Shown here: piece after piece, positions 32,108 through 41,849 of the stretch
Layout of the letters: every line of letters starts with the position of its first letter
Numbering within the stretch: position 1 is the stretch's first letter
NCBI GenBank assembly: GCA_947167105.1
Contig: CAMVGU010000009.1
Coordinates: 1-64,000 of the forward strand
Source: an uncultured Selenomonas sp.
GTDB lineage: Bacteria; Bacillota; Negativicutes; Selenomonadales; Selenomonadaceae
Direction: 5' to 3'
DNA: 64,000 nucleotides
Position numbers and translations under genes: made by a program
The notes under the pieces: generated by a model
What the model was told of the DNA's origin: nothing
Databases searched by the model: none
The model's input: only the letters and a program-made list of their open reading frames with translations

Positions 32108-32938
32108 ATGGCAGTAAAGTCTTTTAAACCGTATTCCGCTGGCCGTCGTTTCATGACCGTCGCTTCCTTCGACGAGATCACGACCGATAAGCCGGAAAAA
32201 TCCCTTACGGAGCGCCTGAAGAAGCACGGCGGCCGTAACCAGCAGGGCAGGCTGACTGTCCGCCATCAGGGCGGCGGTCACAAGCGCCTGTACCGCATTA
32301 TTGATTTCAAGCGCACGAAGGACGGTATCCCCGCCCGTGTCGCTACCATCGAGTATGACCCGAACCGCAGCGCCCGCATTGCCCTTCTGAACTACGCAGA
32401 CGGCGAGAAGCGCTACATCCTTGCACCGGACGGACTGAAAGTCGGCGACAAGGTAGAGTCCGGCGCAGAAGCTGATATTAAGGTCGGCAATGCCCTGCCG
32501 CTGAAAAACATTCCGGTAGGTACTACTGTGCACAATGTTGAGCTCAAGATCGGCAAGGGTGCGCAGATGGTTCGTTCAGCCGGTGCTTCCGCACAGTTGA
32601 TGGCTAAGGAGGGTGATTATGCCCTGCTCCGCCTGCCTTCCGGTGAGCTCCGCAAGGTGCATGTAAACTGCCGTGCGACTGTCGGTGTCGTCGGCAATCT
32701 TGAGCATGAGAATATTACCCTGGGCAAGGCCGGTCGCAGCCGCTGGCTTGGCATCCGCCCGGAGAACCGCGGTGTCGCCATGAACCCGAACGACCATCCG
32801 CATGGCGGTGGTGAGGGCCGCAGCCCTGTGGGCCGCAAGAACCCTGTCACGAAGTGGGGTAAATGCGCTATGGGCACTAAGACCCGCCGCAAGAAGAAGG
32901 CTTCTGAAAAGCTGATAGTCAAGCATCGCACGAAGTAA
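32108..32938 (+). CDS. rplB: 50S ribosomal protein L2
   Basis: The 276-aa L2 is needed for subunit joining and peptidyl transfer. N-terminal [34 protein letters not shown] and the C-terminal [20 protein letters not shown] with the key histidine of the family are all present. Confidence 0.98.
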   Translation: MAVKSFKPYSAGRRFMTVASFDEITTDKPEKSLTERLKKHGGRNQQGRLTVRHQGGGHKRLYRIIDFKRTKDGIPARVATIEYDPNRSARIALLNYADGEKRYILAPDGLKVGDKVESGAEADIKVGNALPLKNIPVGTTVHNVELKIGKGAQMVRSAGASAQLMAKEGDYALLRLPSGELRKVHVNCRATVGVVGNLEHENITLGKAGRSRWLGIRPENRGVAMNPNDHPHGGGEGRSPVGRKNPVTKWGKCAMGTKTRRKKKASEKLIVKHRTK

Positions 32939-32954
32939 GGGAGGAGGAGATACT

Positions 32955-33236
32955 TTGTCAAGATCCATCAAGAAGGGGCCTTTCGTTGCAGAAAGCCTCA
33001 TGAAGAAAATCACGGCACTGAACGAGGCCAATGATAAGAAGGTTGTCAAGACCTGGTCGAGAAGCTCCACGATCTTCCCTGATTTCGTTGGCCATACTAT
33101 CGCTGTCCATGACGGCCGCAAGCATGTGCCTGTTTATGTCACTGAGGACATGGTGGGCCATAAGCTCGGTGAGTTTGCACCGACGCGCACGTTCAAGGGA
33201 CATGCAGGTGAAGAGCGCAAGACCTCGCTGAAGTAA
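32955..33236 (+). CDS. rpsS: 30S ribosomal protein S19
   Basis: The 93-aa S19 of the 30S head: [10 protein letters not shown] start, [23 protein letters not shown] and [17 protein letters not shown] start follows GGAGGAGA by 5 nt. Confidence 0.97.
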   Translation: MSRSIKKGPFVAESLMKKITALNEANDKKVVKTWSRSSTIFPDFVGHTIAVHDGRKHVPVYVTEDMVGHKLGEFAPTRTFKGHAGEERKTSLK

Positions 33237-33241
33237 TTTGC

Positions 33242-33274
33242 ACGACGCAAAACTAGTCCCTTTTAGGGAAGGAG
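33242..33274 (+). repeat. Half-palindrome related to the 1139-1215 repeat, over the rplV ribosome site
   Basis: ACGACGCAAAACTAG, then the palindrome TCCCTTTTAGGGA (33257-33269). The same 13-mer is at 1178-1190, and the inverse of the flank (CTAG-TTT-GCGTCGT) follows it there at 1191-1206 with two differences. In this copy the right arm runs straight into AGGGAAGGAG, the ribosome site of rplV, so the small hairpin could partly mask it. Confidence 0.6.
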
Positions 33275-33281
33275 AATCATT

Positions 33282-33617
33282 GTGGAATCAAAAGCAGTAG
33301 CTAAATACATTCGCATTGCTCCGCGCAAGGTTCGCGTCGTCATGGATCTCATCCGTGGCAAGGACGTCGCCGAGGCATTTGCGATTCTGAAGTTCACGCC
33401 GAAAGTCGGTGCCGAGGCCGTGGAAAAAGTCCTCCGCTCGGCTGTCGCCAACGCAGAGAACAACTTCAACATGAATGTTGATGACCTTTACGTTTCCACC
33501 TGTTTCGTCGATCAGGGCCCGACGCTTAAGCGCATCCACCCGCGTTCCCGCGGGCAGGCGTTCAAGATCTTGAAGCGCACGAGCCATATTACTGTCGTAG
33601 TCGACGAGAAGAATTGA
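33282..33617 (+). CDS. rplV: 50S ribosomal protein L22
   Basis: The 111-aa L22 lines the exit tunnel. [21 protein letters not shown] and the macrolide-loop region [20 protein letters not shown] are typical. GTG start after GGAAGGAG; the 45-nt gap before it is longer than in its neighbours because of the repeat. Confidence 0.97.
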   Translation: MESKAVAKYIRIAPRKVRVVMDLIRGKDVAEAFAILKFTPKVGAEAVEKVLRSAVANAENNFNMNVDDLYVSTCFVDQGPTLKRIHPRSRGQAFKILKRTSHITVVVDEKN

Positions 33618-33633
33618 GAAGGAGGGAAACGGA

Positions 33634-34302
33634 TTGGGTCAGAAAGTTAATCCGCATGGTATTCGTCTTGGCATTGTCAAGCAGTGGGATGCCAAGTGGT
33701 ATGCAGACAAGGATTTCGCAGATAATCTGCATGAGGATATCAAGATACGCGATTACCTGAAGAAGAGTCTCCAGGCAGCCGGGATTTCCCGCGTTGAGAC
33801 GGAGCGTACGAAAAATCGCCTGAAGATTACCATCCATACGGCGAAGCCGGGCATGGTCATCGGACGCGGCGGCTCCGGCATAGATCAGATTAAGGAAGGC
33901 CTGAAGGGCTACACCGACAAGAAGGTTGACATCAACATCGCTGAGATCAAGCAGCCGGATATGGATGCCGCTCTCGTGGCGGAGAACATTGCCGGTCAGC
34001 TTGAGCGCCGTATCGGCTTCCGCCGTGCGATGAAGCAGTCCGTGGGCCGCACCATGCGCCTGGGTGCCAAGGGCATCAAGATCACCTGCAGCGGCCGTCT
34101 CGGCGGTGCAGAGATTGCCCGCAAGGAAAGCTACCGCGAGGGCAGCATTCCCCTGCACACCCTGCGTGCCGATATAGATTATGCCACGGCTGAGGCTCAT
34201 ACGACCTATGGCCGTATCGGTATTAAGGTCTGGATCTTCAAGGGCGAGGTCCTTCCAGAGAAAAAGCAGCGCAAGGCTGCTGCTGAAGGGAGCGAAGCTT
34301 AA
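33634..34302 (+). CDS. rpsC: 30S ribosomal protein S3
   Basis: The 222-aa S3 forms part of the mRNA entry channel. It has [18 protein letters not shown], a KH domain with the [12 protein letters not shown] loop and the C-terminal [17 protein letters not shown] block. TTG start after AAGGAGGG. Stop and rplP start overlap by one base. Confidence 0.97.
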   Translation: MGQKVNPHGIRLGIVKQWDAKWYADKDFADNLHEDIKIRDYLKKSLQAAGISRVETERTKNRLKITIHTAKPGMVIGRGGSGIDQIKEGLKGYTDKKVDINIAEIKQPDMDAALVAENIAGQLERRIGFRRAMKQSVGRTMRLGAKGIKITCSGRLGGAEIARKESYREGSIPLHTLRADIDYATAEAHTTYGRIGIKVWIFKGEVLPEKKQRKAAAEGSEA

Positions 34303-34751
34303 TGTTAATTCCGAAGAGAGTTAAATACCGCAAGCAGTTCCGTGGCCGCATGAAGGGCAAGGCCAATCGTGGCAATACCGTGAGCCATGGCCAGTACGGC
34401 CTTGTCGCTCTCGAGCCGGCTTGGATTACGAACCGCCAGATTGAGGCAGCCCGTATCGCTATGACCCGTTACATCAAGCGTGGCGGCCAGGTCTGGATCA
34501 AGATTTTCCCTGATAAGCCTGTCACGGCAAAGCCGGCCGAGACCCGCATGGGTTCCGGCAAGGGCTCGCCTGAGTACTGGGTGGCAGTCGTGAAGCCGGG
34601 TCGTGTCCTCTTCGAGATGGACGGCGTGTCCAAGGAAGTTGCCCGTGAGGCAATGCGCCTTGCAGGTCATAAGCTGCCGATCCGCACGAAGTTCGTGATG
34701 AAGGAAGATACAGACGCAAAAGCAGAGGGCGGTGAAGTAAATGAAGGTTAA
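34302..34751 (+). CDS. rplP: 50S ribosomal protein L16
   Basis: The 149-aa L16 contacts the A-site tRNA. It begins [17 protein letters not shown] and holds [29 protein letters not shown] split by normal loops. The last codons overlap the start of rpmC by 11 bases. Confidence 0.97.
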   Translation: MLIPKRVKYRKQFRGRMKGKANRGNTVSHGQYGLVALEPAWITNRQIEAARIAMTRYIKRGGQVWIKIFPDKPVTAKPAETRMGSGKGSPEYWVAVVKPGRVLFEMDGVSKEVAREAMRLAGHKLPIRTKFVMKEDTDAKAEGGEVNEG

Positions 34752-34935
34752 TGAGATCCGCGAGATGAACGCAGAGGAACTGAGCCAGAAACTTGCTTCG
34801 CTCAAAGAGGAACTGTTCGGCCTCCGTTTCCAGCTTGCCACCGGCCAGCTTGAGAACCCGATGCGCATCAAGGACGTCAAGAAGACGATTGCCCGTATCA
34901 AGACGATCCAGCGCGAGCAGGAGCTCAAGGCTTGA
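34741..34935 (+). CDS. rpmC: 50S ribosomal protein L29
   Basis: The 64-aa two-helix L29 near the tunnel exit: [32 protein letters not shown] and [14 protein letters not shown]. Starts inside the end of rplP, so translation is likely coupled. Confidence 0.96.
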   Translation: MKVNEIREMNAEELSQKLASLKEELFGLRFQLATGQLENPMRIKDVKKTIARIKTIQREQELKA

Positions 34936-34957
34936 TTTGAGCCCAGGCGAGTATAGA

Positions 34958-34979
34958 GGCCAGACGCGGGGCGTCGGCC
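34958..34979 (+). promoter_or_regulatory. Stable hairpin between rpmC and rpsQ
   Basis: GGCC-A-GACGC, loop GGG, GCGTC-GGCC: nine base pairs with a single bulged A in an otherwise tightly packed operon. No T-run follows, so it is not a terminator; it may affect mRNA processing or stability. Confidence 0.45.
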
Positions 34980-35001
34980 AGATAAGGAAGGAGGCTCATC
35001 C

Positions 35002-35259
35002 GTGAGCGAGAGAAACGTACGCAAGACCAAGATTGGCAAGGTCATTTCTGATAAGATGGACAAGACTGTTGTAGTCGCTGTTGAGGAACTCGAGCAGCAC
35101 AAGCTCTACAAGAAGCCTGTCAAGAGAACTGTGAAATTCCATGCGCATGACGAGAAGAATGATGCGCATGTCGGCGATAAGGTGTCCCTGATGGAGACCC
35201 GTCCGCTTTCCAAAACGAAGCGCTGGAGAGTTGTCGAGGTCATCGAGCGCGCTAAGTAA
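35002..35259 (+). CDS. rpsQ: 30S ribosomal protein S17
   Basis: The 85-aa OB-fold protein S17: [19 protein letters not shown] and [27 protein letters not shown], broken by normal variable loops. GTG start after GGAAGGAGG. The 66-nt gap before it holds a hairpin. Confidence 0.96.
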   Translation: MSERNVRKTKIGKVISDKMDKTVVVAVEELEQHKLYKKPVKRTVKFHAHDEKNDAHVGDKVSLMETRPLSKTKRWRVVEVIERAK

Positions 35260-35288
35260 GCCAATTTTAAAGAAAGGGAGGTCTCATA

Positions 35289-35657
35289 ATGATTCAGCAG
35301 CAAACCATCCTGAATGTTGGCGATAATACTGGCGCGAAAGAGATCATGTGCATCCGCGTGCTGGGCGGCTCCTACCGCAAGTATGCCAACATCGGTGATA
35401 TCATCGTCGCTTCTGTCAAGTCTGCCCAGCCGGGCGGCCAGGTCAAGAAGGGCGATGTCGTGAAGGCAGTCGTCGTGCGCTCCGTAAAGGGCCTGCGCCG
35501 CCAGGACGGCTCTTACATTCGATTCGATGAGAACGCAGCCGTCCTCATCAAGGAGGACAAGACCCCGAGAGGCACGCGTATCTTTGGACCGGTGGCCCGC
35601 GAGCTCCGCGACAAGGATTTTATGAAGATCGTGTCTTTGGCTCCGGAAGTGCTTTGA
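35289..35657 (+). CDS. rplN: 50S ribosomal protein L14
   Basis: The 122-aa L14 at the subunit interface and ribosome silencing factor site: [40 protein letters not shown] and [26 protein letters not shown] site before ATG. Confidence 0.97.
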   Translation: MIQQQTILNVGDNTGAKEIMCIRVLGGSYRKYANIGDIIVASVKSAQPGGQVKKGDVVKAVVVRSVKGLRRQDGSYIRFDENAAVLIKEDKTPRGTRIFGPVARELRDKDFMKIVSLAPEVL

Positions 35658-35673
35658 GCAAGGAGGTGCTATT

Positions 35674-36006
35674 TTGTCATTCGTTAAACTGAACGTGAAG
35701 AAGGGCGACACGGTTCTCGTGCTGTCCGGCAAGGATAAGGGCAAGCAGGGCAAAATTACTGCTGCCATGCCGAAGAAGGGCAAGGTTGTTGTGGAAGGCG
35801 TAAACAAGGTCAAGCGCCACACGAAGCCGAATGTCAAGGCTCCCCAGGGCGGTATCATTGTGAAGGAAATGCCGATGCCGGCATGCAAGGTCATGCTTGT
35901 GTGCCCGGCTTGCTCCAAGCCGACCCGGGTTGCCCATAAAGAGGTCAATGGCAAGATGGTCCGCGCCTGCAAGAAGTGCGGCGAGACAATCGACCAGACG
36001 AAATAA
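35674..36006 (+). CDS. rplX: 50S ribosomal protein L24
   Basis: The 110-aa L24 assembly initiator with a KOW motif ([19 protein letters not shown]) and a C-terminal CPAC ... CKKCG zinc-ribbon-like part, found in the longer forms of L24. TTG start after AAGGAGG. Confidence 0.96.
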   Translation: MSFVKLNVKKGDTVLVLSGKDKGKQGKITAAMPKKGKVVVEGVNKVKRHTKPNVKAPQGGIIVKEMPMPACKVMLVCPACSKPTRVAHKEVNGKMVRACKKCGETIDQTK

Positions 36007-36031
36007 ATCATGAAGGGAAGGAGGTAACCAA

Positions 36032-36571
36032 ATGGATAGACTGCAGGAAAAATACCAGAAGGAAGTTATGCCGGCTTTGACGGAGAAGTTCGGCTACAAG
36101 AATGTGATGCAGCTCCCTAAAGTGGAGAAAATCATCATCAACATGGGCGTCGGCGAAGCTGTCGGCAATCCCAAGGCTTTGGATTCTGCCGTGGCTGATC
36201 TGACGGCTATCGCCGGCCAGAAGCCGCTCCTTACCCGTGCCAAGAGGTCTCTTGCTGCCTGGAAGCTCCGCGAGGGCATGCCCATCGGCTGCAAGGTGAC
36301 ACTTAGGGGCACTCGTATGTATCAGTTCCTCGACAAGTTCATGAATGTCGCCCTGCCCCGCGTCCGTGACTTCCGCGGCGTGTCTGACAAGGCTTTCGAT
36401 GGCCGCGGCAACTACGCTGTGGGCCTGAAGGAGCAGCTCATTTTCCCGGAAATCGAGTACGACAAGATCGACAAGATCCGTGGCATGAACATTGTTATCG
36501 TTACGACGGCAAAGACGGATGAGGAAGCCAGGGAACTCCTGAAACTCATGGGTATGCCGTTCAAGGCGTAA
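36032..36571 (+). CDS. rplE: 50S ribosomal protein L5
   Basis: The 179-aa L5 binds 5S rRNA and the P-site tRNA. It has [40 protein letters not shown] and [27 protein letters not shown] before ATG. Confidence 0.97.
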   Translation: MDRLQEKYQKEVMPALTEKFGYKNVMQLPKVEKIIINMGVGEAVGNPKALDSAVADLTAIAGQKPLLTRAKRSLAAWKLREGMPIGCKVTLRGTRMYQFLDKFMNVALPRVRDFRGVSDKAFDGRGNYAVGLKEQLIFPEIEYDKIDKIRGMNIVIVTTAKTDEEARELLKLMGMPFKA

Positions 36572-36589
36572 GAAGGAGGAAAGAGTTCC

Positions 36590-36784
36590 ATGGCAAAGAC
36601 TTCTATGAAGCAAAAGTGGGAGAGGGATCAGGTGAACCCGAAGTTCTCGACCCGCCAGCACAACCGCTGCAAGATTTGCGGCCGCCCCCATGGCTACCTG
36701 CGCAAGTTTGAGATGTGCCGTATCTGCTTCCGCGAGCAGAGCTATGCCGGTGCAATTCCCGGTGTTACCAAGGCAAGCTGGTAA
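36590..36784 (+). CDS. rpsN: 30S ribosomal protein S14, zinc-binding type
   Basis: A 64-aa S14 of the C+ class with CKIC and CRIC pairs that bind one zinc. It is encoded between rplE and rpsH as in other Firmicutes. Starts [14 protein letters not shown], a few residues longer than the 61-aa Bacillus protein. Confidence 0.96.
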   Translation: MAKTSMKQKWERDQVNPKFSTRQHNRCKICGRPHGYLRKFEMCRICFREQSYAGAIPGVTKASW

Positions 36785-36816
36785 GCCGTTAGATTGAAAG
36801 GAGGATATCGGTTACT

Positions 36817-37215
36817 ATGTCAATGACTGATCCTATTGCAGATATGCTTACTCGTTTGCGCAATGCAAACTCTGTATTCCATGAGACGGTGGATGTCCCT
36901 GGCTCCAAGGTGAAGCAGGCTATTGCTGAGGTCTTGAAGAACGAGGGCTTCATCAAGGACTACACTTTCAGCGAAGATGGCAAGCAGGGCATGATTACCA
37001 TTTCCCTGAAGTACGGCCCGAGCCGTGAAAAGGTCATCTCCGGCATCAAGCGCATCTCGAAGCCGGGTCTCAGGCAGTATGCGAAGCATGATGAGCTTCC
37101 TCGCGTACTGGGTGGGCTGGGCGTTGCCATCATCTCCACTTCCAAGGGGATCATGAGCGACCGTGATGCACGCAAGGCCGGTCTGGGCGGCGAAGTCATC
37201 GCTTACGTCTGGTAA
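36817..37215 (+). CDS. rpsH: 30S ribosomal protein S8
   Basis: The 132-aa S8 16S-binding protein: [16 protein letters not shown], the middle [11 protein letters not shown] and the conserved [20 protein letters not shown] with GEVIAYVW at the end. AAAGGAGG ribosome site. In E. coli S8 regulates the spc operon. Confidence 0.97.
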   Translation: MSMTDPIADMLTRLRNANSVFHETVDVPGSKVKQAIAEVLKNEGFIKDYTFSEDGKQGMITISLKYGPSREKVISGIKRISKPGLRQYAKHDELPRVLGGLGVAIISTSKGIMSDRDARKAGLGGEVIAYVW

Positions 37216-37242
37216 TTGAATTTGTAGTCAGGAGGTGTACAG

Positions 37243-37794
37243 ATGTCAAGAATTGGTAATGCGCCGATTACGATCCCGGCGGGCGTGACTGTCACGGTCG
37301 ACGAGACCAATCTGGTCAAGGTCAAGGGCCCGAAAGGCGAACTTTCCCGCCAGATCAATCAGGATATGAAAGTAACCGTCGAAGGCGCGACCGTCAAGGT
37401 CGAGCGCCCGTCCGACGATAAACAGCACAGGTCCCTGCACGGACTTTCCCGTACGCTCATCAACAATATGGTGGTCGGCGTGACGGAGGGCTATACAAAG
37501 AACCTGGAAATTGCGGGCGTCGGCTATCGCGCCCAGAAACAGGGCAAGAATCTGAACCTCTCCCTGGGTTTCTCCCACCCGGTCATCGTCGAACCGCCTG
37601 CGGGCATTACGTTCGATGTGCCGAGTGCTACGGCTATCACGGTTTCCGGTATCGACAAGGAAGTTGTCGGTCAGATTGCCGCTGAGATCCGCAGCTTCCG
37701 TGAGCCGGAGCCTTATAAGGGCAAGGGCATCCACTATGTCGGTGAGCATATCCGTCGCAAGGAAGGCAAGGCCGGCGCTAAGGGCAAGAAATAA
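37243..37794 (+). CDS. rplF: 50S ribosomal protein L6
   Basis: The 183-aa L6 has two related domains and the C-terminal [23 protein letters not shown] tail, split by no gap. It begins [25 protein letters not shown] before ATG. Confidence 0.97.
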   Translation: MSRIGNAPITIPAGVTVTVDETNLVKVKGPKGELSRQINQDMKVTVEGATVKVERPSDDKQHRSLHGLSRTLINNMVVGVTEGYTKNLEIAGVGYRAQKQGKNLNLSLGFSHPVIVEPPAGITFDVPSATAITVSGIDKEVVGQIAAEIRSFREPEPYKGKGIHYVGEHIRRKEGKAGAKGKK

Positions 37795-37816
37795 TTAACG
37801 GAAGGAGTGAAGCTCA

Positions 37817-38176
37817 GTGCTTAATAAGGCAGATAAGAACAAGGCCAGGAAAATCCGCCATCTGCGTGTCCGCAACCATATCTCTGGCACGGCGGAGCGT
37901 CCGCGTCTCAACGTTTACCGTAGCCTGGCGAACATCTACGCACAGGTCATCGATGATGAAAAGGGCGTAACGCTCGTTTCTGCAAGCTCCAAGGATAAGG
38001 GCTTTGAACAGTACGGCGGCAATATCGAGGCTGCCAAGGCTGTTGGTGCCGAGATTGCGAAACGTACACTTGAGAAGGGCATCAAGGAGGTCGTTTTCGA
38101 CCGTGGCGGTTATGTGTATCATGGCCGTGTAGCTGCCCTCGCTGAGGCTGCCCGTGAAGCAGGCCTCAAGTTCTGA
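37817..38176 (+). CDS. rplR: 50S ribosomal protein L18
   Basis: The 119-aa L18 binds 5S r[40 protein letters not shown] and the C-terminal [23 protein letters not shown] start after GGAAGGAG. Confidence 0.97.
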   Translation: MLNKADKNKARKIRHLRVRNHISGTAERPRLNVYRSLANIYAQVIDDEKGVTLVSASSKDKGFEQYGGNIEAAKAVGAEIAKRTLEKGIKEVVFDRGGYVYHGRVAALAEAAREAGLKF

Positions 38177-38193
38177 GATAGGGAGGTAAATGC

Positions 38194-38718
38194 ATGGCTA
38201 GGAATTTTGACCGCAATTCGGACCGCCGCGAGGAGAATCCGGAGTTCGAAGAAAAGGTCGTCTATATTAACCGTGTTGCGAAGGTCGTCAAGGGCGGCCG
38301 TCGCTTCTCGTTCAGCGCTCTCGTTGTCGTTGGCAACAAGAAGGGCAAGGTCGGCGTCGGTCTCGGCAAGGCTGCCGAGGTGCCGGAGGCTATTCGCAAG
38401 GGCGTTGAGGACGCAAAGAAGAACCTTGTCGAAGTTGCCCTGAAGGACAACCGCACGATTCCCCATGAGATGCTGGGCATCTTTGGTGCCGGTCAGGTAA
38501 TGCTGAAGCCGGCTGCCAAAGGTACTGGTGTTATCGCCGGCGGCCCGGTGCGTGCAGTGCTGGAGCTTGCAGGCGTCCATGATATTTTGACGAAGTCCCT
38601 GGGTTCTTCCAATCCGAACAACATGGTGCGTGCTGCCATGGAAGGCCTGAAGGCGCTGAAGCGTCCGGAGGTCGTGGCACAGCTCCGTGGCAAGACTGTC
38701 GAAGAGATTATGGGCTGA
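38194..38718 (+). CDS. rpsE: 30S ribosomal protein S5
   Basis: The 174-aa S5 acts in fidelity and the mRNA entry helicase. [40 protein letters not shown] and [20 protein letters not shown] blocks are present. GGGAGGT before ATG. Confidence 0.97.
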   Translation: MARNFDRNSDRREENPEFEEKVVYINRVAKVVKGGRRFSFSALVVVGNKKGKVGVGLGKAAEVPEAIRKGVEDAKKNLVEVALKDNRTIPHEMLGIFGAGQVMLKPAAKGTGVIAGGPVRAVLELAGVHDILTKSLGSSNPNNMVRAAMEGLKALKRPEVVAQLRGKTVEEIMG

Positions 38719-38731
38719 GGAGGGGATGTTC

Positions 38732-38917
38732 ATGGCAAAAGTTAAGGTTACGCTGAAGAAGAGCCTTATAGGACACCCTGATACGCAGCGCCGTACCGTG
38801 CGCTCCTTGGGCCTTCGCAAGATCAATTCGGTCGCCATCCTGCCGGATACCCCGGCTGTGCGTGGCCAGCTCCATAAGGTTGAGCATCTGATCTCCGTGG
38901 AAGAGATCGCAGAATAA
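38732..38917 (+). CDS. rpmD: 50S ribosomal protein L30
   Basis: The 61-aa L30: [20 protein letters not shown], then [12 protein letters not shown] and [19 protein letters not shown] at 38732 lies 6 nt after GGAGGGG; an ATG two codons upstream is possible but poorly spaced. Confidence 0.95.
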   Translation: MAKVKVTLKKSLIGHPDTQRRTVRSLGLRKINSVAILPDTPAVRGQLHKVEHLISVEEIAE

Positions 38918-38944
38918 TAATTTCACAGGACAGGAGGTGCAGCA

Positions 38945-39394
38945 ATGCAGTTACATGAATTAAAGCCGGCAGAGGGTGCGCGCAAAGTGCGTAACCGTGT
39001 TGGCCGCGGCCTTGGCTCCGGCAACGGCAAGACCTCTGGCCGCGGCATGAAGGGCCAGAAGTCCCGCAGCGGCGCCAGCATCCGTACCGGTTTTGAAGGC
39101 GGTCAGATGCCCCTTTACCGCCGTCTCCCGAAGCGCGGCTTCAACAATATCTGGGCTAAGGCTTATGCCGAGGTCAATGTTGAAAGCCTGAATCGTTTCG
39201 AGGATGGCACTGTCGTGGACCCTGTGGCTCTCGTGGAGAGCGGCCTCGTAAAGAATGTCCGCGACGGCATCCGCATCCTGGGCAAGGGCGATATCACCAA
39301 GAAGCTTACGGTTCGTGCCAACGGCTTTACCAAATCGGCTGAGGAGAAGATTGCCGCAGCAGGCGGCACTGCCGAAAAAATCGAGGTGAGGTGA
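38945..39394 (+). CDS. rplO: 50S ribosomal protein L15
   Basis: The 149-aa L15 late-assembly protein: [40 protein letters not shown] and [25 protein letters not shown] before ATG. secY begins one base after its stop. Confidence 0.97.
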   Translation: MQLHELKPAEGARKVRNRVGRGLGSGNGKTSGRGMKGQKSRSGASIRTGFEGGQMPLYRRLPKRGFNNIWAKAYAEVNVESLNRFEDGTVVDPVALVESGLVKNVRDGIRILGKGDITKKLTVRANGFTKSAEEKIAAAGGTAEKIEVR

Positions 39395-39395
39395 G

Positions 39396-40652
39396 TTGCT
39401 CTCAGCCCTTGGCAACATCTTCAAGATTCCCGAGCTGAGACAGAAGATTGTCTTCACTCTGATTATGTTCGCGATTTTCCGCATGGGGACGCATATTCCC
39501 GTGCCCGGCGTCGATCCGACGGCGATTGAGCAGCTCTTCGCGAACGGCAACCTTTTCGGGCTTCTGGATTTGTTTTCCGGTGGCGCTTTCTCCAAGTTCT
39601 CCATCTTTGCGATGAGCATTACCCCGTACATCAACGCGGCAATCATCATACAGTTGCTGAATGTCGTCATACCGACCCTGGAACAGTGGTCGAAAGAAGG
39701 GGCGGAGGGCCACAAGAAAACGACCCAGGTGACACGCTATCTTACGGTAGTCCTGGCTTTTCTCCAGGCCATCGGGATGTCCATCGGCCTGAAGGCAGCT
39801 ATTTTGAACCCGAACCCCGTGAACATCCTGATTATAGCGATTACCCTCACGGCGGGAACGGTCTTCCTGATGTGGCTGGGTGAGCAGATCACGGCCCAGG
39901 GTGTTGGCAACGGCATCTCGCTTATTATATTCGCCGGCATCGTAGCGGCCTTGCCAAAGAATATCGGGACTATTTACCATTATGTCCAGGCCGGTACAAT
40001 CAGCTATCTCTCTGTGTTCCTGTTTGCGGTCATTGCGATTGCGATGGTTGTCTTTGTCATACACATTGAGACAGGCTTTAGGCGCATACCCATTTCCTAC
40101 GCGAAAAGAGTGGTGGGGCAACGTGCCTTTGGCGGACATTCCAGCCATATACCGCTCAAAGTCAACCAGGCTGGTGTCATTCCGATTATTTTTGCATCGT
40201 CTGTACTGATGTTTCCGGTGACTGTTGTCCAGTTTATTGATGTACCCTGGGTAAAGACAGTGGCCGCTTATCTGGAGTGGGGAACGCCTTTGCAGACCAC
40301 CCTTTATGTGCTGCTCATTATTTTCTTCACCTACTTCTATACTGCTGTAACTGTCAAGATACCGGATATGGCAGACAACTTGAAGAAATACGGCGGCTTT
40401 ATTCCGGGTATACGTCCTGGTCAGCCGACTGCTGATTATCTCGACCATGTGCTGACGCGTATCACTCTTGCCGGCTCCGTCTTTCTCGCCTTCATTGCGG
40501 TCCTGCCGAACATGATTGCCGGCCTGACCCATATCGAGGGCGTGTACTTCGGCGGCACGGCTCTGCTGATCGTTGTGGGCGTTGCCCTGCAGACCATGAA
40601 GCAGATTGAGTCCATGGTAGTCATGCGCCACTATGAGGGGTTCATGAAGTAA
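39396..40652 (+). CDS. secY: Preprotein translocase subunit SecY
   Basis: The 418-aa channel subunit of SecYEG, ten membrane segments. Family blocks are FRMGTHIPVPGVDP, the plug region NLFGLLDLFSGGAFSKFSIFAM (shown here in part), GNGISLIIFAGIV, and the RIPISYAKRVVGQ cytoplasmic loop; the C-terminus ends MRHYEGFMK. TTG start directly after the rplO stop, within AGGTGAGG context, so the two are coupled. Confidence 0.97.
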   Translation: MLSALGNIFKIPELRQKIVFTLIMFAIFRMGTHIPVPGVDPTAIEQLFANGNLFGLLDLFSGGAFSKFSIFAMSITPYINAAIIIQLLNVVIPTLEQWSKEGAEGHKKTTQVTRYLTVVLAFLQAIGMSIGLKAAILNPNPVNILIIAITLTAGTVFLMWLGEQITAQGVGNGISLIIFAGIVAALPKNIGTIYHYVQAGTISYLSVFLFAVIAIAMVVFVIHIETGFRRIPISYAKRVVGQRAFGGHSSHIPLKVNQAGVIPIIFASSVLMFPVTVVQFIDVPWVKTVAAYLEWGTPLQTTLYVLLIIFFTYFYTAVTVKIPDMADNLKKYGGFIPGIRPGQPTADYLDHVLTRITLAGSVFLAFIAVLPNMIAGLTHIEGVYFGGTALLIVVGVALQTMKQIESMVVMRHYEGFMK

Positions 40653-40670
40653 GGAAGGAAGGTTTTTCCT

Positions 40671-41315
40671 ATGCATCTTTTGTTAATGGGTCCTCCGGGC
40701 GCTGGCAAAGGCACGCAGGCCGCTGAGCTGGTCAAGGAATTTTCCATTCCGCATATCTCTACCGGCGATATGTTCCGCGCCGCCATCAAGGAAGGCACGG
40801 AAATGGGCAAGCAGGCGAAGGCTTTCATCGATGCCGGCAATCTGGTGCCGGATGAAGTCACTATCGGCATCGTCCGTGAGCGTCTGGCGAAGGATGACTG
40901 CAAGCAGGGCTTTATCCTCGACGGCTTTCCGCGTACTGTTGCCCAGGCCGATGCCCTTAAGGGCATCCTGGATGAGCTGGGACTTGAGCTGACCCGTGTG
41001 CTGAATATCAGCGTACCGAGCGAAGACCTCATTGCCCGTGCCGTTGGCCGCCGCATCTGCAAGAAGTGCGGTGCAACCTATCACGTGGAATTCAACCCGC
41101 CGAAGGCGGAAGGCACTTGCGATGAGTGCGGCGGTGAGCTTTACCAGCGAGCAGATGATACGCCTGAGACCATGGGCAACCGCCTGCAGAAATATGAGGA
41201 GTCCACGAAGCCGCTGATTGATTATTACAAGAAGGCCGGGCTCTACACCGAAATTGATGGCCGTCAGGCTATTGGCAAGGTGACTAAGGATCTCATTGCC
41301 TCGCTGAAAGGCTGA
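40671..41315 (+). CDS. adk: Adenylate kinase, zinc-containing
   Basis: Makes 2 ADP from ATP and AMP. The 214-aa long form has GPPGAGKGT (residues 7-15), the AMP-binding STGDMFR and DGFPRT motifs, and a lid with four cysteines (CKKC ... CDEC) that bind structural zinc as in Gram-positive Adk. GGAAGGAAGG site upstream. It follows secY by 18 nt. The map gene that commonly follows adk is absent. Confidence 0.97.
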   Translation: MHLLLMGPPGAGKGTQAAELVKEFSIPHISTGDMFRAAIKEGTEMGKQAKAFIDAGNLVPDEVTIGIVRERLAKDDCKQGFILDGFPRTVAQADALKGILDELGLELTRVLNISVPSEDLIARAVGRRICKKCGATYHVEFNPPKAEGTCDECGGELYQRADDTPETMGNRLQKYEESTKPLIDYYKKAGLYTEIDGRQAIGKVTKDLIASLKG

Positions 41316-41333
41316 ATGCGGATTCAATTACAG

Positions 41334-41362
41334 CAAGGCGGCCTTAAGTGGCCGCTTTGTTT
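41334..41362 (+). terminator. Stem-loop between adk and infA, possible attenuator
   Basis: CAAGGCGGCC/GGCCGCTTTG (10 pairs with one G-U), loop TTAAGT, followed by TTTGT. The T-run is interrupted, so partial termination is likely. A second CCAGG/CCTGG hairpin (41371-41400) lies between it and infA. Confidence 0.5.
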
Positions 41363-41423
41363 GTAAGAAGACCAGGTTCTGAGTCAGGCAAGGCGCCTGG
41401 AAGGGTTGACAGAAGGGGAATAT

Positions 41424-41642
41424 ATGTCAAAGCAAGACGTTATCGAAGTAGAAGGCAAGGTCCTGGAAGCGCTGCCTAACGCAATGTTCCAGGTCGAGCT
41501 TGAAAACGGGCACGTAGTGCTCGCACATGTGTCCGGCAAGATCCGCATGAATTTCATCCGCATCCTGCCCGGCGACAAGGTGACAATAGAGCTGACGCCC
41601 TATGACCTGACGCGCGGACGCATCACCTACCGTTTCAAATAA
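41424..41642 (+). CDS. infA: Translation initiation factor IF-1
   Basis: The 72-aa OB-fold IF-1 blocks the A site during initiation: [38 protein letters not shown]-like [12 protein letters not shown] and [15 protein letters not shown] at the end. ATG at 41424 follows AGAAGGGGA by 5 nt and fits the strict family length; an in-frame codon 18 nt upstream lies before the ribosome site. It ends the cluster, with no rpmJ behind it. Confidence 0.97.
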   Translation: MSKQDVIEVEGKVLEALPNAMFQVELENGHVVLAHVSGKIRMNFIRILPGDKVTIELTPYDLTRGRITYRFK

Positions 41643-41655
41643 TGATTAATAGAGA

Positions 41656-41690
41656 AGAGGGCAGTCCTGCTGAGTGGGACTGCCCTTTTG
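41656..41690 (+). terminator. Terminator of the ribosomal cluster after infA
   Basis: GGGCAGTCC/GGACTGCCC stem of 9 bp, extended by AAGA/TTTT pairing, with TTTTGATTTTT after it. It lies 17 nt past the infA stop and closes the S10-spc operon. Confidence 0.9.
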
Positions 41691-41743
41691 ATTTTTCTGG
41701 TTTGCTTCCTTAACATTGCCCTGAATAGGAGCGATGCGCGTCC

Positions 41744-41772
41744 TTGACAGGAATACAGAAAAATATTAGAAT
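41744..41772 (+). promoter_or_regulatory. Promoter of rny
   Basis: TTGACA, 17-bp spacer, TAGAAT. It lies about 75 nt before the rny start and after the infA terminator, so rny is an independent unit. Confidence 0.8.
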
Positions 41773-41849
41773 ATAACGGTATGGGTATAACATTTATACA
41801 CCAGCAGTTGGAGGATAATATATCTTAAAAGCAGAAAAAAGAGAGGGGG

